A DNA stretch of 64,000 bases, taken from positions 1-64,000 of the forward strand of contig JBILGU010000005.1 in the NCBI GenBank assembly GCA_044350805.1, in the 5' to 3' direction. The notes beneath the pieces were generated by a model, which saw only the letters and a list, made by a program, of their open reading frames with translations, was not told the DNA's origin and searched no databases. The DNA comes from UBA6136 sp044350805 (GTDB taxonomy: Bacteria; Pseudomonadota; Gammaproteobacteria; Methylococcales; Methylococcaceae). Within the stretch, counting starts at the first letter, position 1, and each line of letters starts with the position of its first letter. This document shows positions 10,436 through 18,925 of this stretch, piece by piece. Position numbers and translations under genes: made by a program.

Positions 10436-10804
10436 ATGGACCTCCCCCGAGAACTGACCAATCACTTGTTCCACCTCGCTCAAACGACAACAGATTCTCG
10501 ATCCTTTGGCGTCATTGGGGCAGAAAACGGCATTCCGCGCGCCTGCTTCTCGCTGAACGACGCACCGGAAGGCAGCGCGAGCCAGTTGATGACCCAGCTT
10601 CAGGCCAGGGGACTAGCGCCCTTCGCGACCTTTGCCCTCGCCGACGATCTGTCAGCGCCACCGGAGCGACCCCAGCCCCTTTCCCTGCCCTCGCTCCCGC
10701 ATTTGGTGATTGGCTCCCGGATCAAGGGCGTGCTGGAGATTGACGCCTACCTTGAGGGGCCCTCGGGATGGTCGGCCATCGAACTTCGGCTGCCTGAGGT
10801 CTGA
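10436..10804 (+). CDS. Small protein, possibly a JAMM-fold (Mov34/MPN) relative lacking the metal site
   Basis: A 122-residue protein following prmC by about 20 bases. I chose the ATG at 10436, six bases after the AAAGGA ribosome site, over the ATG at 10430 that abuts it. The C-terminal half (PSLPHLVIGSRIKGVLEIDAY, then SAIELRL) resembles the end of bacterial JAB1/MPN peptidase domains, as does FGVIGAENGIPRACFSLND near the start. The expected metal motif HxH...S..D is absent: the corresponding region reads FATFALADDLSAPPERPQ. If the match is right it is a catalytically dead JAMM-type protein. This assignment is from pattern memory only and the function is unknown. Confidence 0.6.
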   Translation: MDLPRELTNHLFHLAQTTTDSRSFGVIGAENGIPRACFSLNDAPEGSASQLMTQLQARGLAPFATFALADDLSAPPERPQPLSLPSLPHLVIGSRIKGVLEIDAYLEGPSGWSAIELRLPEV

Positions 10805-10809
10805 AAGGC

Positions 10810-11400
10810 TCAGGAGAGCCGCTGATGCAGGGGGCTCTTTCGGGGGAAATGCGCTTTTAGAAACTCCATCTGGTCACTCAAGACCCGCCGCCCCTGGAGA
10901 TAGACGTACTCGGCATGGGTCGGCATGAAGGGAATGGCCAAAAGCTGCATGCCCGCCTGCTCCGGCGTCCGACCCGCTTTATGATTGTTGCAGCGCTTGC
11001 AAGCCGTCACCACATTGCCCCAAAGGTCGAGGCCTCCCTGACTGAGGGGTTTGACATGATCACGAGAGAGGTCGGAGTGGCGGAATTGATAGCCGCAGTA
11101 AAGGCAGAGATGGTTGTCGCGTCGGAAAAGGGCTTGATTACTGAGCGGAGGGGAGTATTTGGTCGCGGGCGAGGGGTTTTTTCGATGATGATGATACGTA
11201 GCGATGATCGAGTTGACCTCGATTCGACTTCGCTCCCCGGTTCGGGCATTCACACCACCGTTGAGCGTGTAGAGGGCGGTCCCGCAGCTATAGGCCACAA
11301 GGCCCAAGTGATAGAGCTTCGCTGCCTCCTGGTAGCCCAACCATTCCAAGGGCATACCTGAGGCATCCGTTCGTAACACCTGTAGCTGACCAATCTCCAT
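10810..11400 (-). CDS. HNH endonuclease family protein
   Basis: A 196-residue protein with a clear HNH nuclease core: zinc-binding CLYCGYQF, the catalytic segment LSRDHVKPLSQGG, N in LWGNVV, and a second zinc pair CKRCNNHK. The C-terminal segment LLAIPFMPTHAEYVYL is characteristic of a widespread proteobacterial HNH family found in housekeeping positions rather than in mobile elements or restriction systems. The true substrate is unknown. It converges on the small protein gene to its left (6 bases between stops) and diverges from priA. Confidence 0.85.
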   Translation of the reverse strand: MEIGQLQVLRTDASGMPLEWLGYQEAAKLYHLGLVAYSCGTALYTLNGGVNARTGERSRIEVNSIIATYHHHRKNPSPATKYSPPLSNQALFRRDNHLCLYCGYQFRHSDLSRDHVKPLSQGGLDLWGNVVTACKRCNNHKAGRTPEQAGMQLLAIPFMPTHAEYVYLQGRRVLSDQMEFLKAHFPRKSPLHQRLS

Positions 11401-11464
11401 GAGACCTCCTCTAATTTGAATGTAATCTTTTTATTCGGGCATTCGTTTCTACATAACCAATTGA

Positions 11465-11493
11465 TTCAGAGCTTAATCCGGACAGTGTATAAA
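11465..11493 (+). promoter_or_regulatory. Probable priA promoter
   Basis: TTCAGA (11465-11470) and TATAAA (11488-11493) are separated by 17 bases, upstream of the priA start at 11547. The -10 box matches five of six consensus positions and the -35 box four of six. Confidence 0.4.
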
Positions 11494-11546
11494 ATTTGCG
11501 AGAAAGGAAAAACTCTTTGCGTTCTTCTCGCCATGGGCCAGATCTG

Positions 11547-13766
11547 ATGGCGATTCAAAATCGCGAAAACCGCACCATCTTGAAAGTCGCACTTCCGGTC
11601 CCGATGGATGCTGAATATGACTACCTTCCGCCGCCCGAGGTTCCGATAGAACGCCTCCTTCCGGGCATCCGCCTTGAAGTCCCCTTTGGGCGCCAGAAAA
11701 AAACAGGGCTCTTGCTGGGGATTGCCGCGTATTCAGAGCTCCCTTCGGAACGGCTTCGGCCCGCACTCAGAATTCTGGACGAAACCCCCATTCTGTCGCC
11801 CAAGGATCTTGAACTCTTGCGCTGGGCCAGCCGCTATTACCATCACCCCCTCGGGGATACGGTCTTCACCGCACTTTCAACGGCGCTTCGAGCCGGCAAA
11901 GCGGCCTCGGGACGAACCGTCCGGCGACTCACGGCCTTGCCGCAAGAAATCCCTGAAGCGCGACCCCTCAGAGCCCCTCGGCTACAATTCCTGCTAGGGC
12001 TTCTGGACCAACATCCCAAGGGGCTCAGTTCTGACCAGATTCGACAGGAACAGTTGGGGGCAGCCGCCCGATCACTGGTCGAAAAGGGGCTCGCCACCTG
12101 GCTTGAGCAGATCGAGGAGGCCATAGAGGTTCCGCCTTCGGGGCCAAAGGCACCGCAGCTGCCTCTAAATTCCGCGCAAGAAAAGGCCCTCTCTCTTCTT
12201 TCAGCCAGCCTTGGAAGCTTCAGCGTCAATCTGCTCTATGGCGTCACGGGCAGCGGCAAAACGGAGATCTACCTTCGCCTGGTCGAAGAGGTTCTCGCCC
12301 GAGGACAGCAGAGCCTGGTGCTTTTGCCCGAAATCAACCTGACCCCCCAACTGGAGGGCCGCTTTCGGCACCGGCTGGCAACCGATATCCGCATTCTTCA
12401 TTCCAGCCTCACCGAAACGGAACGACTGCATGCGTGGATGGCCTTCCAGAGCGGACAGTGTCAGGTCCTCCTCGGCACGCGCTCAGCGCTATTTACACCC
12501 GCCCCGCGCCTTGGGCTCATCATTCTGGATGAGGAGCATGACGCCTCGTTTAAACAGCAAGAAGGCTTTCGCTTTTCAGCACGCGAAGCGGCCATCATGC
12601 GAGGCCATCTGGAAGGCATTCCCATCGTTCTGGGATCCGCCACTCCGGCCATGGAAACCCTTTTTAATGTGACTCGGGGAAAATTTCGCCGGATCGATCT
12701 TCCTGAGCGAGCCGGTGGCGCCCAGCCCCCAAGCTTTCAGGTGGTCGATATTCGCGCAGAGTTTCTCGAGGAGGGATTATCGGCACGCCTCGTTGCCGCC
12801 ATTCGGGAGACCCTCGCCCGCAAAGAGCAGGTCCTTCTCTTCGTCAATCGCAGGGGCTTTGCGCCGGTTCAGACTTGCCACGCCTGTGGCTGGGTCGCCA
12901 CCTGTCGACATTGCGACACCCGGCTGGTGACGCATCAATCGGAAGCCATCCTGCGGTGTCACCATTGCGGTTTTCAGCAATCCATCCCGTGCAAATGTCC
13001 GGGCTGCGGAAGCGACCAGCTGGTCCTTTTAGGACTGGGGACTGAAAGAATCGAAGAGGCGTTGTCTCGCCTGTTTCCGACCCATCGACTTGTGCGAGTC
13101 GACCGCGACACCACCCGCCGAAAGGGCCAGCTTGAGACCTATCTCGAATCGGTGCATAGCGGTGAAACGGACATTCTCATTGGCACCCAGATGCTGGCCA
13201 AGGGACACCATTTTCCCGATGTCACCCTGGTCGGCATCCTGGATGTTGATGGCGGCCTCTTTAGCAGTGACTTTCGCGCCTCCGAGCGAACGGCTCAATT
13301 GATCCTGCAAGTTGCAGGACGGGCCGGAAGGGCACATCGCCCGGGCCGGGTCCTTCTTCAAACGCGCCACCCGGGCCATCCGGTCATTGACGCCCTCATC
13401 CATCAGGGCTACGAGGCGTTTTCGACGATTTGCCTCAAAGAGCGGGAACTGCTGGCGCTCCCTCCCTTCAGCCATCAGGCATTGATTCGGGCGGATGCCT
13501 CACGCCAGGAGACCGTGCGCGATTTCCTTAAAGGCCTGGCAGAGGCCCTATCCCCTGCAAGCTTTCCCGAAGTCATGGTCCTCGGACCCGTGCCCTCCCC
13601 AATGGAGCGCAGAGGCAATCGCTATCGCTGGCAAGTTCTTCTGCAATCGAGCCAGCGCAACGGGCTTCATCATGCCCTCCATCGCATGCGCCAACATGTC
13701 AGGGAGGACGCCAAGCGCTGGAACGTGCGCTGGAGCATCGACGTGGATCCGATCGACTTATACTGA
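11547..13766 (+). CDS. priA: Primosomal protein N' (replication restart helicase)
   Basis: PriA recognises stalled forks, remodels them with its 3'-5' helicase activity and reloads the replicative helicase. The 739-residue product has an N-terminal DNA-binding domain, the Walker A loop GVTGSGKTEIY, the DEEHD box, a zinc-binding insertion with four CxxC pairs (CHACGW, CRHCD, CHHCGF, CPGCGS), and helicase motifs V and VI (IGTQMLAKGHHFPDV and QVAGRAGR). The start was set at the ATG giving MAIQNRENRTILKVALPVP, with a short upstream in-frame extension rejected. Confidence 0.97.
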   Translation: MAIQNRENRTILKVALPVPMDAEYDYLPPPEVPIERLLPGIRLEVPFGRQKKTGLLLGIAAYSELPSERLRPALRILDETPILSPKDLELLRWASRYYHHPLGDTVFTALSTALRAGKAASGRTVRRLTALPQEIPEARPLRAPRLQFLLGLLDQHPKGLSSDQIRQEQLGAAARSLVEKGLATWLEQIEEAIEVPPSGPKAPQLPLNSAQEKALSLLSASLGSFSVNLLYGVTGSGKTEIYLRLVEEVLARGQQSLVLLPEINLTPQLEGRFRHRLATDIRILHSSLTETERLHAWMAFQSGQCQVLLGTRSALFTPAPRLGLIILDEEHDASFKQQEGFRFSAREAAIMRGHLEGIPIVLGSATPAMETLFNVTRGKFRRIDLPERAGGAQPPSFQVVDIRAEFLEEGLSARLVAAIRETLARKEQVLLFVNRRGFAPVQTCHACGWVATCRHCDTRLVTHQSEAILRCHHCGFQQSIPCKCPGCGSDQLVLLGLGTERIEEALSRLFPTHRLVRVDRDTTRRKGQLETYLESVHSGETDILIGTQMLAKGHHFPDVTLVGILDVDGGLFSSDFRASERTAQLILQVAGRAGRAHRPGRVLLQTRHPGHPVIDALIHQGYEAFSTICLKERELLALPPFSHQALIRADASRQETVRDFLKGLAEALSPASFPEVMVLGPVPSPMERRGNRYRWQVLLQSSQRNGLHHALHRMRQHVREDAKRWNVRWSIDVDPIDLY

Positions 13767-14036
13767 AACATCCTCTTGGTCGATCCACCAGGCTGTTTTC
13801 TCTTTAGTGCCGCAGGATCAAAATTGATCCATTTAAGAATTTTGCGAGGAATCAAGGCCTCGTTTTTCGAGCGAACCTAGCGGAAAATCTGGGCTAGAGG
13901 CCGCTTGTGGAACGTTTGGATTTAATCTGGAACAATGGTAGCCGGGGGAGACACCTCGCAAAAATGTACGGCAGATCAAGAAGAAACCTGATCCCGATCA
14001 ATGCATCGCCGCTAAAACAACAAGAGGACACCGACA
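13767..14036. other. 270-base intergenic region after priA
   Basis: This stretch holds a 7-bp inverted repeat (GGATCAA-AA-TTGATCC, 13815-13830), a probable priA terminator (13845-13867) and the leader of the globin-like gene with the sequence AAGAGGA before its start. I see no open reading frame with gene-like composition and no convincing consensus promoter. Confidence 0.5.
13845..13867 (+). terminator. Possible intrinsic terminator of priA
   Basis: CGAGG (13845-13849) pairs with CCTCG (13858-13862) across an 8-base loop and is followed immediately by TTTTT. The stem is only five base pairs, so efficiency is uncertain. Confidence 0.4.
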
Positions 14037-14612
14037 ATGACAGATAAACCCGTCCGCCCGACCTCGGCAAAAAAGCCCAAGCGAGCCACGGCCGCCAAGA
14101 AACCTGCGGCTAAGGCCCGTCCGGTTGCCGCGAAACCCGCTAAGCCGATTTCGCAGCCACCGGTGGCTGCGACCCCTGCAGCTGCAGCTGCAGCTGCACC
14201 TGCCCCTGCCCCTGCGCCCGCCCCAAGTCGGCCCGCACCGTCAGCTTCAGCCGCACCGGCGCGATCTGTTGCCGAACAGCTCGGTGGCAAAAAGGGTGTT
14301 GCGTCGCTGTCCGACAAAATCAGCGCCCTTTTGATTGGTGATCCCAGGGTCAATCACTCCCTGTTTGGAACGCCGCGCGGGGAAGTCGTTGATAAGGTGA
14401 AGTCGCTCCTGTCTGTTGCCGTCGAGGAAGCCGAGGAAGATCTCGAGGCCCTTTTCGCTCCACTTCGCGAAAAGGGTTTCAAGGAAGGCCAGTTTGCTCA
14501 CCTTCTGACCCACATCAAGTCTGCCGCCAAAGAACTCGGTCACCCGGAAGAGCTGGCTCACAAGGTCTTTGCCGCGACCGAAAAGGCGCGAAAAAAGGTC
14601 TTTAACCGCTAG
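14037..14612 (+). CDS. Histone-H1-like tail fused to a truncated-haemoglobin-like domain
   Basis: A 191-residue protein in two parts. Residues 1-80 are Lys/Ala/Pro-rich with PAK and AAKK repeats and an Ala-Pro run, like histone-H1-like bacterial DNA-binding tails. Residues about 82-191 resemble group I truncated haemoglobins: AEQLGGKKGVASLSDKIS matches the globin start YxxxGG..., followed by DPRVNHSLFG, and GQFAHLLTHIKSAAKELG matches the G/H helix region. The proximal histidine expected in an xHAGL-like motif appears replaced (LFAPL), so haem binding is doubtful. Domain identity is by manual comparison with Nostoc GlbN from memory. Possible roles are nucleoid binding or sensing; none is proven. 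Confidence 0.75.
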   Translation: MTDKPVRPTSAKKPKRATAAKKPAAKARPVAAKPAKPISQPPVAATPAAAAAAAPAPAPAPAPSRPAPSASAAPARSVAEQLGGKKGVASLSDKISALLIGDPRVNHSLFGTPRGEVVDKVKSLLSVAVEEAEEDLEALFAPLREKGFKEGQFAHLLTHIKSAAKELGHPEELAHKVFAATEKARKKVFNR

Positions 14613-16132
14613 TCATGCCGGTCGCCGCCAGGGATGGCGGCGCCCCCTCCGTGATGTGATTGGCGCCGCCGAATCAGCGGCCAAACCTCACCCATTGCCA
14701 CCAGCAAAAGGTAGACGCTCATCAGAAGCGCACCGGCGGCCTTGGTACCCCAACCCAGTCGAAGCGCCACGAGAGGCTGAGCCAGGGTCAGCCCAACTGA
14801 AAGCAGAAGATACCCAACTATCCGAGCCACAGGATAAGGCACCGGGTAGAAATACCGGCCCAAACCCCACGACAGAATCACCATCGAAGCGTAGCAAGCG
14901 AGCGTGGCCCACGCCGAACCGAAATAACCGTACTTCGGGATCAGGGCGATGTTTAGCGCAACCGTCAGGGCCGCGCCCAGAATGGAAACCCAGGCCCCCC
15001 AGCCGGTCCGATCCGTCAGCTTGTACCAGATCGAAAGGTTGATATAGATGCCAAGGAAGAGATTGGCCATCAAGAGAATCGGAACAATGCCAAGGCCCTC
15101 CCGGTACTCTTCGCCAATGAAATACTTGAAGACATCCAAGAAAAGGACGACCCCAAGGTAGATCCCACTGCAGCAGACCACAAAGTAGCGCATGACCAGC
15201 GCGTAGGCCTGCCTTGCATCCGACCGTCCCGCCATCGCGAAGAAAAAGGGCTCCCCGGCGTACCGAAAGGCCTGGACGAACAGCGTCATCAGAATCGAAA
15301 GCTTGTAACACGCCCCATAGACCCCCAGCATCCGAAGATTGGTCGAAAGATCGAAGGGCAGCAGATATTTGAGGATCGCCCGATCCAGCATTTCGTTGAT
15401 CATGCCGGCAAATCCGATGATCACCATCGGGAGGGCATAACGAAGCATCGGCCGGACGAGACGAAGCCCCCCGACAAAATCGATACGACGAAATTCGGGC
15501 AACAAAAGTACCCACTTGGCCGCGCTTCCGATGAGGTTCGCGAGGAAAATGGCGCCAACACCGATTTCAGGGTCCAACCATTGATCCCAGGGAAACTCAG
15601 GCCATTTCAAGCGGAACGCCGGAAAACCCAAAATGAAAAGGAGATTGAGCCCCATCGTGAGCAAGATTTCGGTGAGCTTAATCGCCGCAAACCGGATGGC
15701 GCGCTCTTTGGCCCGCAGTCGTGCAAAAGGCAGCGCGCAAATGGCATCCGTGGCCAGAATCAGGCTAAACCAAACCAGATATTCCGGATGCTCGGGATAG
15801 CGAAGCCAAATGGCCAATGGCTCCCGAAACGCGATGACCAGCCCCAGAAAAAGGAGATTTGCGGGAATCAGAACCCCAAGGGCAGCACCGTAGGCGGATG
15901 AATCGCCAACGCCGGGGCGCGTTCGAAATCTGAAATAACCGGTCTCAAGCCCAAGCCCCAGGAGCACCGCAAAAAAACCGGCATAGGCATAGAACTCGGA
16001 GACCACCCCATAGGCCTCGGCGGCAAACACATAGGTGTAAAGCGGAACCAGGAGATAGTTGAGGAACCGACCAAGGATGCTGCTCAAACCATAGACCACA
16101 GTCTGAGATGCCAGCTTTCGGAGAGATTTCAT
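14609..16132 (-). CDS. Oligosaccharide flippase (Wzx/MVF-type) family membrane protein
   Basis: A 507-residue polytopic protein with about 12-14 hydrophobic segments. The N-terminus KLASQTVVYGLSSILGRFLNYLLVPLYTYVF is typical of polysaccharide-biosynthesis flippases, which move lipid-linked oligosaccharides across the inner membrane. The start at MKSLRKLASQ (16132) was preferred; an upstream in-frame ATG at 16216 would add a non-conserved extension. The stop interlocks with that of the globin-like gene in a CTAG. No glycosyltransferases lie beside it, so it may serve the glycosylation genes at 57-64 kb or others outside the window. Confidence 0.85.
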   Translation of the reverse strand: MKSLRKLASQTVVYGLSSILGRFLNYLLVPLYTYVFAAEAYGVVSEFYAYAGFFAVLLGLGLETGYFRFRTRPGVGDSSAYGAALGVLIPANLLFLGLVIAFREPLAIWLRYPEHPEYLVWFSLILATDAICALPFARLRAKERAIRFAAIKLTEILLTMGLNLLFILGFPAFRLKWPEFPWDQWLDPEIGVGAIFLANLIGSAAKWVLLLPEFRRIDFVGGLRLVRPMLRYALPMVIIGFAGMINEMLDRAILKYLLPFDLSTNLRMLGVYGACYKLSILMTLFVQAFRYAGEPFFFAMAGRSDARQAYALVMRYFVVCCSGIYLGVVLFLDVFKYFIGEEYREGLGIVPILLMANLFLGIYINLSIWYKLTDRTGWGAWVSILGAALTVALNIALIPKYGYFGSAWATLACYASMVILSWGLGRYFYPVPYPVARIVGYLLLSVGLTLAQPLVALRLGWGTKAAGALLMSVYLLLVAMGEVWPLIRRRQSHHGGGAAIPGGDRHD

Positions 16133-16278
16133 GGGGGGCCGCGGTGCGAAGTTGTAACGTATTGTAAAGGCCACAAGGGCCCTTCCCAAGGACCCTCGGA
16201 TTTTGGCTTTTCCCATTCAAGGGGATACCATGCCCCTGAAGCATCTTTCCACGGCGTCCCGACGGGCCTGACAACTGC

Positions 16279-16938
16279 ATGATCGAATTTCAGAATGTCA
16301 CCAAACGCTATCCCGAGAGTGGCGAAGCCCTCTCTGATGTCAGCTTTCGCATCGAACGGGGTGAACTTGCTTTTCTGACCGGACATTCAGGTGCCGGAAA
16401 GAGCACGCTGCTTCGCCTAATTCCTGCATTTGAACGACCCAGCCGGGGCGACATCATTCTGGATGGGGTTCAGGTACCCAAGCTCAGCCATCGTCAGATT
16501 CCTCACCTTCGCCGCAAACTGGGCCTGATTTTCCAAGACTACCGACTGCTCAATGACCGCAGCGTCTTTGAAAACGTTGCGCTGCCGCTTCATATCACGG
16601 GCCACCATCCTCACGATGTGGGTCGGCGGGTTCGCGCCGCGCTCGACAAGGTTGGGCTTCTTAAGAAGGAAAAACGTTTGCCCATGGCGCTCTCAGGCGG
16701 TGAGCAACAGCGTGTGGGGATTGCTCGCGCGATTGTGCACAAACCGCAGCTGATCCTTGCCGATGAGCCCACGGGGAATCTGGATGCCGAACTCTCCGAA
16801 GAGATCATGCGAATGTTCAAGGATTTCAATGCCGTTGGCGTTACCGTCCTGATTGCAAGCCATGACCAGCCCTTAGTCCAAAGATTCAGCCAGAGAACGC
16901 TCAGGCTGGAACATGGCCGACTCGCAGGAGACGACTGA
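16279..16938 (+). CDS. ftsE: Cell division ATP-binding protein FtsE
   Basis: FtsE is the ATPase of the FtsEX complex, which couples the divisome to periplasmic cell-wall hydrolase activation. The 219-residue protein has Walker A GHSGAGKST, the signature LSGGEQQRVGIARAI and Walker B LILADEPTGNLD. Its stop shares one base with the ftsX start (TGATG), so the pair is translationally coupled. The order ftsE-ftsX-rpoH is conserved in gammaproteobacteria. Confidence 0.97.
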   Translation: MIEFQNVTKRYPESGEALSDVSFRIERGELAFLTGHSGAGKSTLLRLIPAFERPSRGDIILDGVQVPKLSHRQIPHLRRKLGLIFQDYRLLNDRSVFENVALPLHITGHHPHDVGRRVRAALDKVGLLKKEKRLPMALSGGEQQRVGIARAIVHKPQLILADEPTGNLDAELSEEIMRMFKDFNAVGVTVLIASHDQPLVQRFSQRTLRLEHGRLAGDD

Positions 16939-17927
16939 TGGCTCAGCGACGCCACACGGCTCCCCGCCAAAGCCTTTTTCGCCAGCCCTTTGCTCAGGGT
17001 CGGAGTCTTAAGGAGAGACTTCAGGCCTATGGCTCCCTTCAGGTCTATTCCCTGAAAGCTAGCTTCTCGCGGATTTGGGAAACGCCCATTGCAAGCAGTC
17101 TCACCATCCTGGTGGTTGCCATTGCCCTAGCGCTACCCGCCAGCTTCAGCGCCCTGATCGACAACGCACGTCAGCCTCTTGAGGCGCTGGATACCACCAG
17201 CCAGATCTCTCTTTTCCTCAAGCCCGAACTCAGTAACGAGGCGGCTCGAAAACTGACCGAGCGCCTTAAAAAAAATCCCCGGCTGTTCGGGGCCACCCTT
17301 TTGAGCAAAGAAGAGGGGCTCAAGGAGCTGACCGCCTTCAGCGGATTTCAGGATGCCCTTGCGGCTCTCACCAGCAACCCCCTTCCTGCCGTGATCATCC
17401 TCCGCCCGGTGGCTACAGATGCCGCCTCTGTCACACTGCTTCTGAATGAACTTCGCACCCTGCCGGAATCCGATCGGGTCCAGTTTGACGATGAGTGGCT
17501 CAAGAAACTGAGGGCCCTTCTGGCCATTACCGAACGCTGCGTTATGGCCTTCAGCCTCCTCCTCGGCTTTGGCGTCCTCTTCATCGTCGGAAACACCATC
17601 CGCCTTGAGCTTCAGAATCGCCGCGAAGAGATCGTCGTCAGCAAGATCCTTGGAGCGACCAACGGTTTTATCCGCAGACCCTTCATTCATTCAGGCTTCT
17701 GGTACGCTTTTCTTGGCGCCCTTTTGGCCCTCATCGTGGCTGATTTTTTGATTCTTGGGGTCAAGGGACCTGCCGATGAACTGGCCGCCCTCTACGGGAG
17801 CCCCTATCGCCTCTCATTCCTCAGCCTCACCTCAACCTTCATACTCCTCAGCTCGGCAATCCTTCTCGGTATTGTCGGCGCCTGGATTGTCGTTGCGCGC
17901 TTTTTACGCGAAATCGATCCCGCCTAG
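16938..17927 (+). CDS. ftsX: Cell division protein FtsX
   Basis: FtsX is the membrane partner of FtsE. The 329-residue sequence has a cytoplasmic N-terminus, TM1 around SLTILVVAIALALPASF, a roughly 110-residue periplasmic domain, and three C-terminal TM segments, with NTIRLELQNRREEIVVSKILGAT as the conserved loop near the NBD. This is the usual four-TM FtsX topology. Confidence 0.95.
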   Translation: MAQRRHTAPRQSLFRQPFAQGRSLKERLQAYGSLQVYSLKASFSRIWETPIASSLTILVVAIALALPASFSALIDNARQPLEALDTTSQISLFLKPELSNEAARKLTERLKKNPRLFGATLLSKEEGLKELTAFSGFQDALAALTSNPLPAVIILRPVATDAASVTLLLNELRTLPESDRVQFDDEWLKKLRALLAITERCVMAFSLLLGFGVLFIVGNTIRLELQNRREEIVVSKILGATNGFIRRPFIHSGFWYAFLGALLALIVADFLILGVKGPADELAALYGSPYRLSFLSLTSTFILLSSAILLGIVGAWIVVARFLREIDPA

Positions 17928-17953
17928 ACCCTTTTTCGTAGGGAACTTATCTT
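17925..17953 (+). promoter_or_regulatory. Candidate rpoH promoter
   Basis: TAGACC (17925-17930) and TATCTT (17948-17953) lie 17 bases apart, each matching four of six sigma70 positions. The -35 box overlaps the ftsX stop codon and the -10 box abuts the CIRCE element, which would let HrcA block transcription. Confidence 0.35.
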
Positions 17954-17979
17954 TAGCACTCACTGTCCCAGAGTGCTAA
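17953..17979 (+). promoter_or_regulatory. CIRCE element (HrcA operator) upstream of rpoH
   Basis: TTAGCACTC (17953-17961), nine bases, then GAGTGCTAA (17971-17979): both arms and spacing match the CIRCE consensus exactly. CIRCE is the operator of the heat-labile repressor HrcA, normally in front of groESL or dnaK operons. Here it lies 39 bases upstream of the rpoH start codon, so sigma32 synthesis is probably under HrcA control. Confidence 0.93.
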
Positions 17980-17984
17980 CATGT

Positions 17985-18000
17985 GCGTGGAAACCCACGC
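17985..18000 (+). promoter_or_regulatory. Hairpin in the rpoH 5' untranslated region
   Basis: GCGTGG (17985-17990) pairs perfectly with CCACGC (17995-18000) over an AAAC loop, just before the GGAGG ribosome site at about 18007. It could influence translation or transcript stability. E. coli rpoH has translational thermosensing, but this short hairpin does not itself cover the ribosome site. Confidence 0.4.
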
Positions 18001-18018
18001 CATTGTGGAGGACATTGA

Positions 18019-18879
18019 ATGACACAAGCTATTGCTCTTAGCCTTCCCCTGAATGCCAGCCTTGGCTCGCTGGATGACTATCTTGCAGCCGTCGGCAAAG
18101 TTCCTCGTCTTGAAGCCGAGGAAGAACAGGCCCTGGCCGTTCGATTCCGTGAAAACGGTGACCTTGAGGCTGCTCGCCAACTGGTTATGGCGAACCTTCG
18201 CTTTGTGGCCCATGTGGCCCGGGGCTACATGGGGTATGGACTGCCGCTACCCGACCTCATTCAGGAAGGCAACATCGGCCTCATGAAGGCCGTCAAACGA
18301 TTCGACCCGTCGATGGGTGTTCGTCTGGTTTCTTTTGCGGTCCACTGGATCAAGGCGGAAATTCACGAATACATCATCCAGAACTGGCGGATCGTCAAGA
18401 TTGCAACAACGAAGCCGCAGCGTAAGCTGTTCTTCAACCTGCGCAAGCACAAGACCCATCTGGGATGGCTGACGCCTGAGGAAGCCAACACGGTTGCCGA
18501 TGAATTGGGCGTGGATGTCCAGTCGGTTTATGAAATGGAAGGCCGCCTGAGCAGTCAGGATGTCGCATTTGACTCGCCGGAAGAATCTGATGAGGGCGAT
18601 CGGGAACTCGCCTCGCCCGTCCACTATTTGAGGCAGGCGAATGCAGATCCTGCGGATCTCCTCGAAGAAGACGACTGGGGCGATTACAAGCAGCAGAGTC
18701 TGATTCGCGCCATTTCAGAGCTCGACGATCGTAGCCAGGACATCGTTAGAAGCCGATGGCTGAGTGAAGAAAAGCTCACTCTTCACGATTTGGCAGCGCG
18801 CTATAACGTTTCCGCCGAGCGGATCCGTCAGCTGGAAAATACAGCCATGAAGCGCATCCGTCGCGCCATGGAAGACTAA
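18019..18879 (+). CDS. rpoH: RNA polymerase sigma-32 (heat shock) factor
   Basis: Sigma-32 directs RNA polymerase to heat-shock promoters. The 286-residue product contains region 2 (DLIQEGNIGLMKAVKRFDP), the diagnostic RpoH box QRKLFFNLR, and region 4.2 ending NVSAERIRQLENTAMKRIR. The GGAGG ribosome site is eight bases before the ATG. Its own CIRCE operator, candidate promoter and leader hairpin suggest it is transcribed separately from ftsEX as well as with it. Confidence 0.98.
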   Translation: MTQAIALSLPLNASLGSLDDYLAAVGKVPRLEAEEEQALAVRFRENGDLEAARQLVMANLRFVAHVARGYMGYGLPLPDLIQEGNIGLMKAVKRFDPSMGVRLVSFAVHWIKAEIHEYIIQNWRIVKIATTKPQRKLFFNLRKHKTHLGWLTPEEANTVADELGVDVQSVYEMEGRLSSQDVAFDSPEESDEGDRELASPVHYLRQANADPADLLEEDDWGDYKQQSLIRAISELDDRSQDIVRSRWLSEEKLTLHDLAARYNVSAERIRQLENTAMKRIRRAMED

Positions 18880-18895
18880 GACCTTCTCTAAAGAG

Positions 18896-18913
18896 CGGGG
18901 GCCTCGGCCCCCG
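18896..18913. terminator. GC hairpin between convergent rpoH and thiC
   Basis: CGGGGGCC pairs with GGCCCCCG around two bases, in the 46-base gap between the two convergent stops. No strong T run follows on either strand, so it may be a weak bidirectional terminator or an RNA-end stabiliser. Confidence 0.45.
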
Positions 18914-18925
18914 TCCTCGTCCAAA

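Noticed and set aside
10810..11400. HNH protein as part of a mobile element or restriction system
   Set aside because: No methyltransferase, integrase, repeats or att sites are nearby, and the family is widely found in housekeeping positions.
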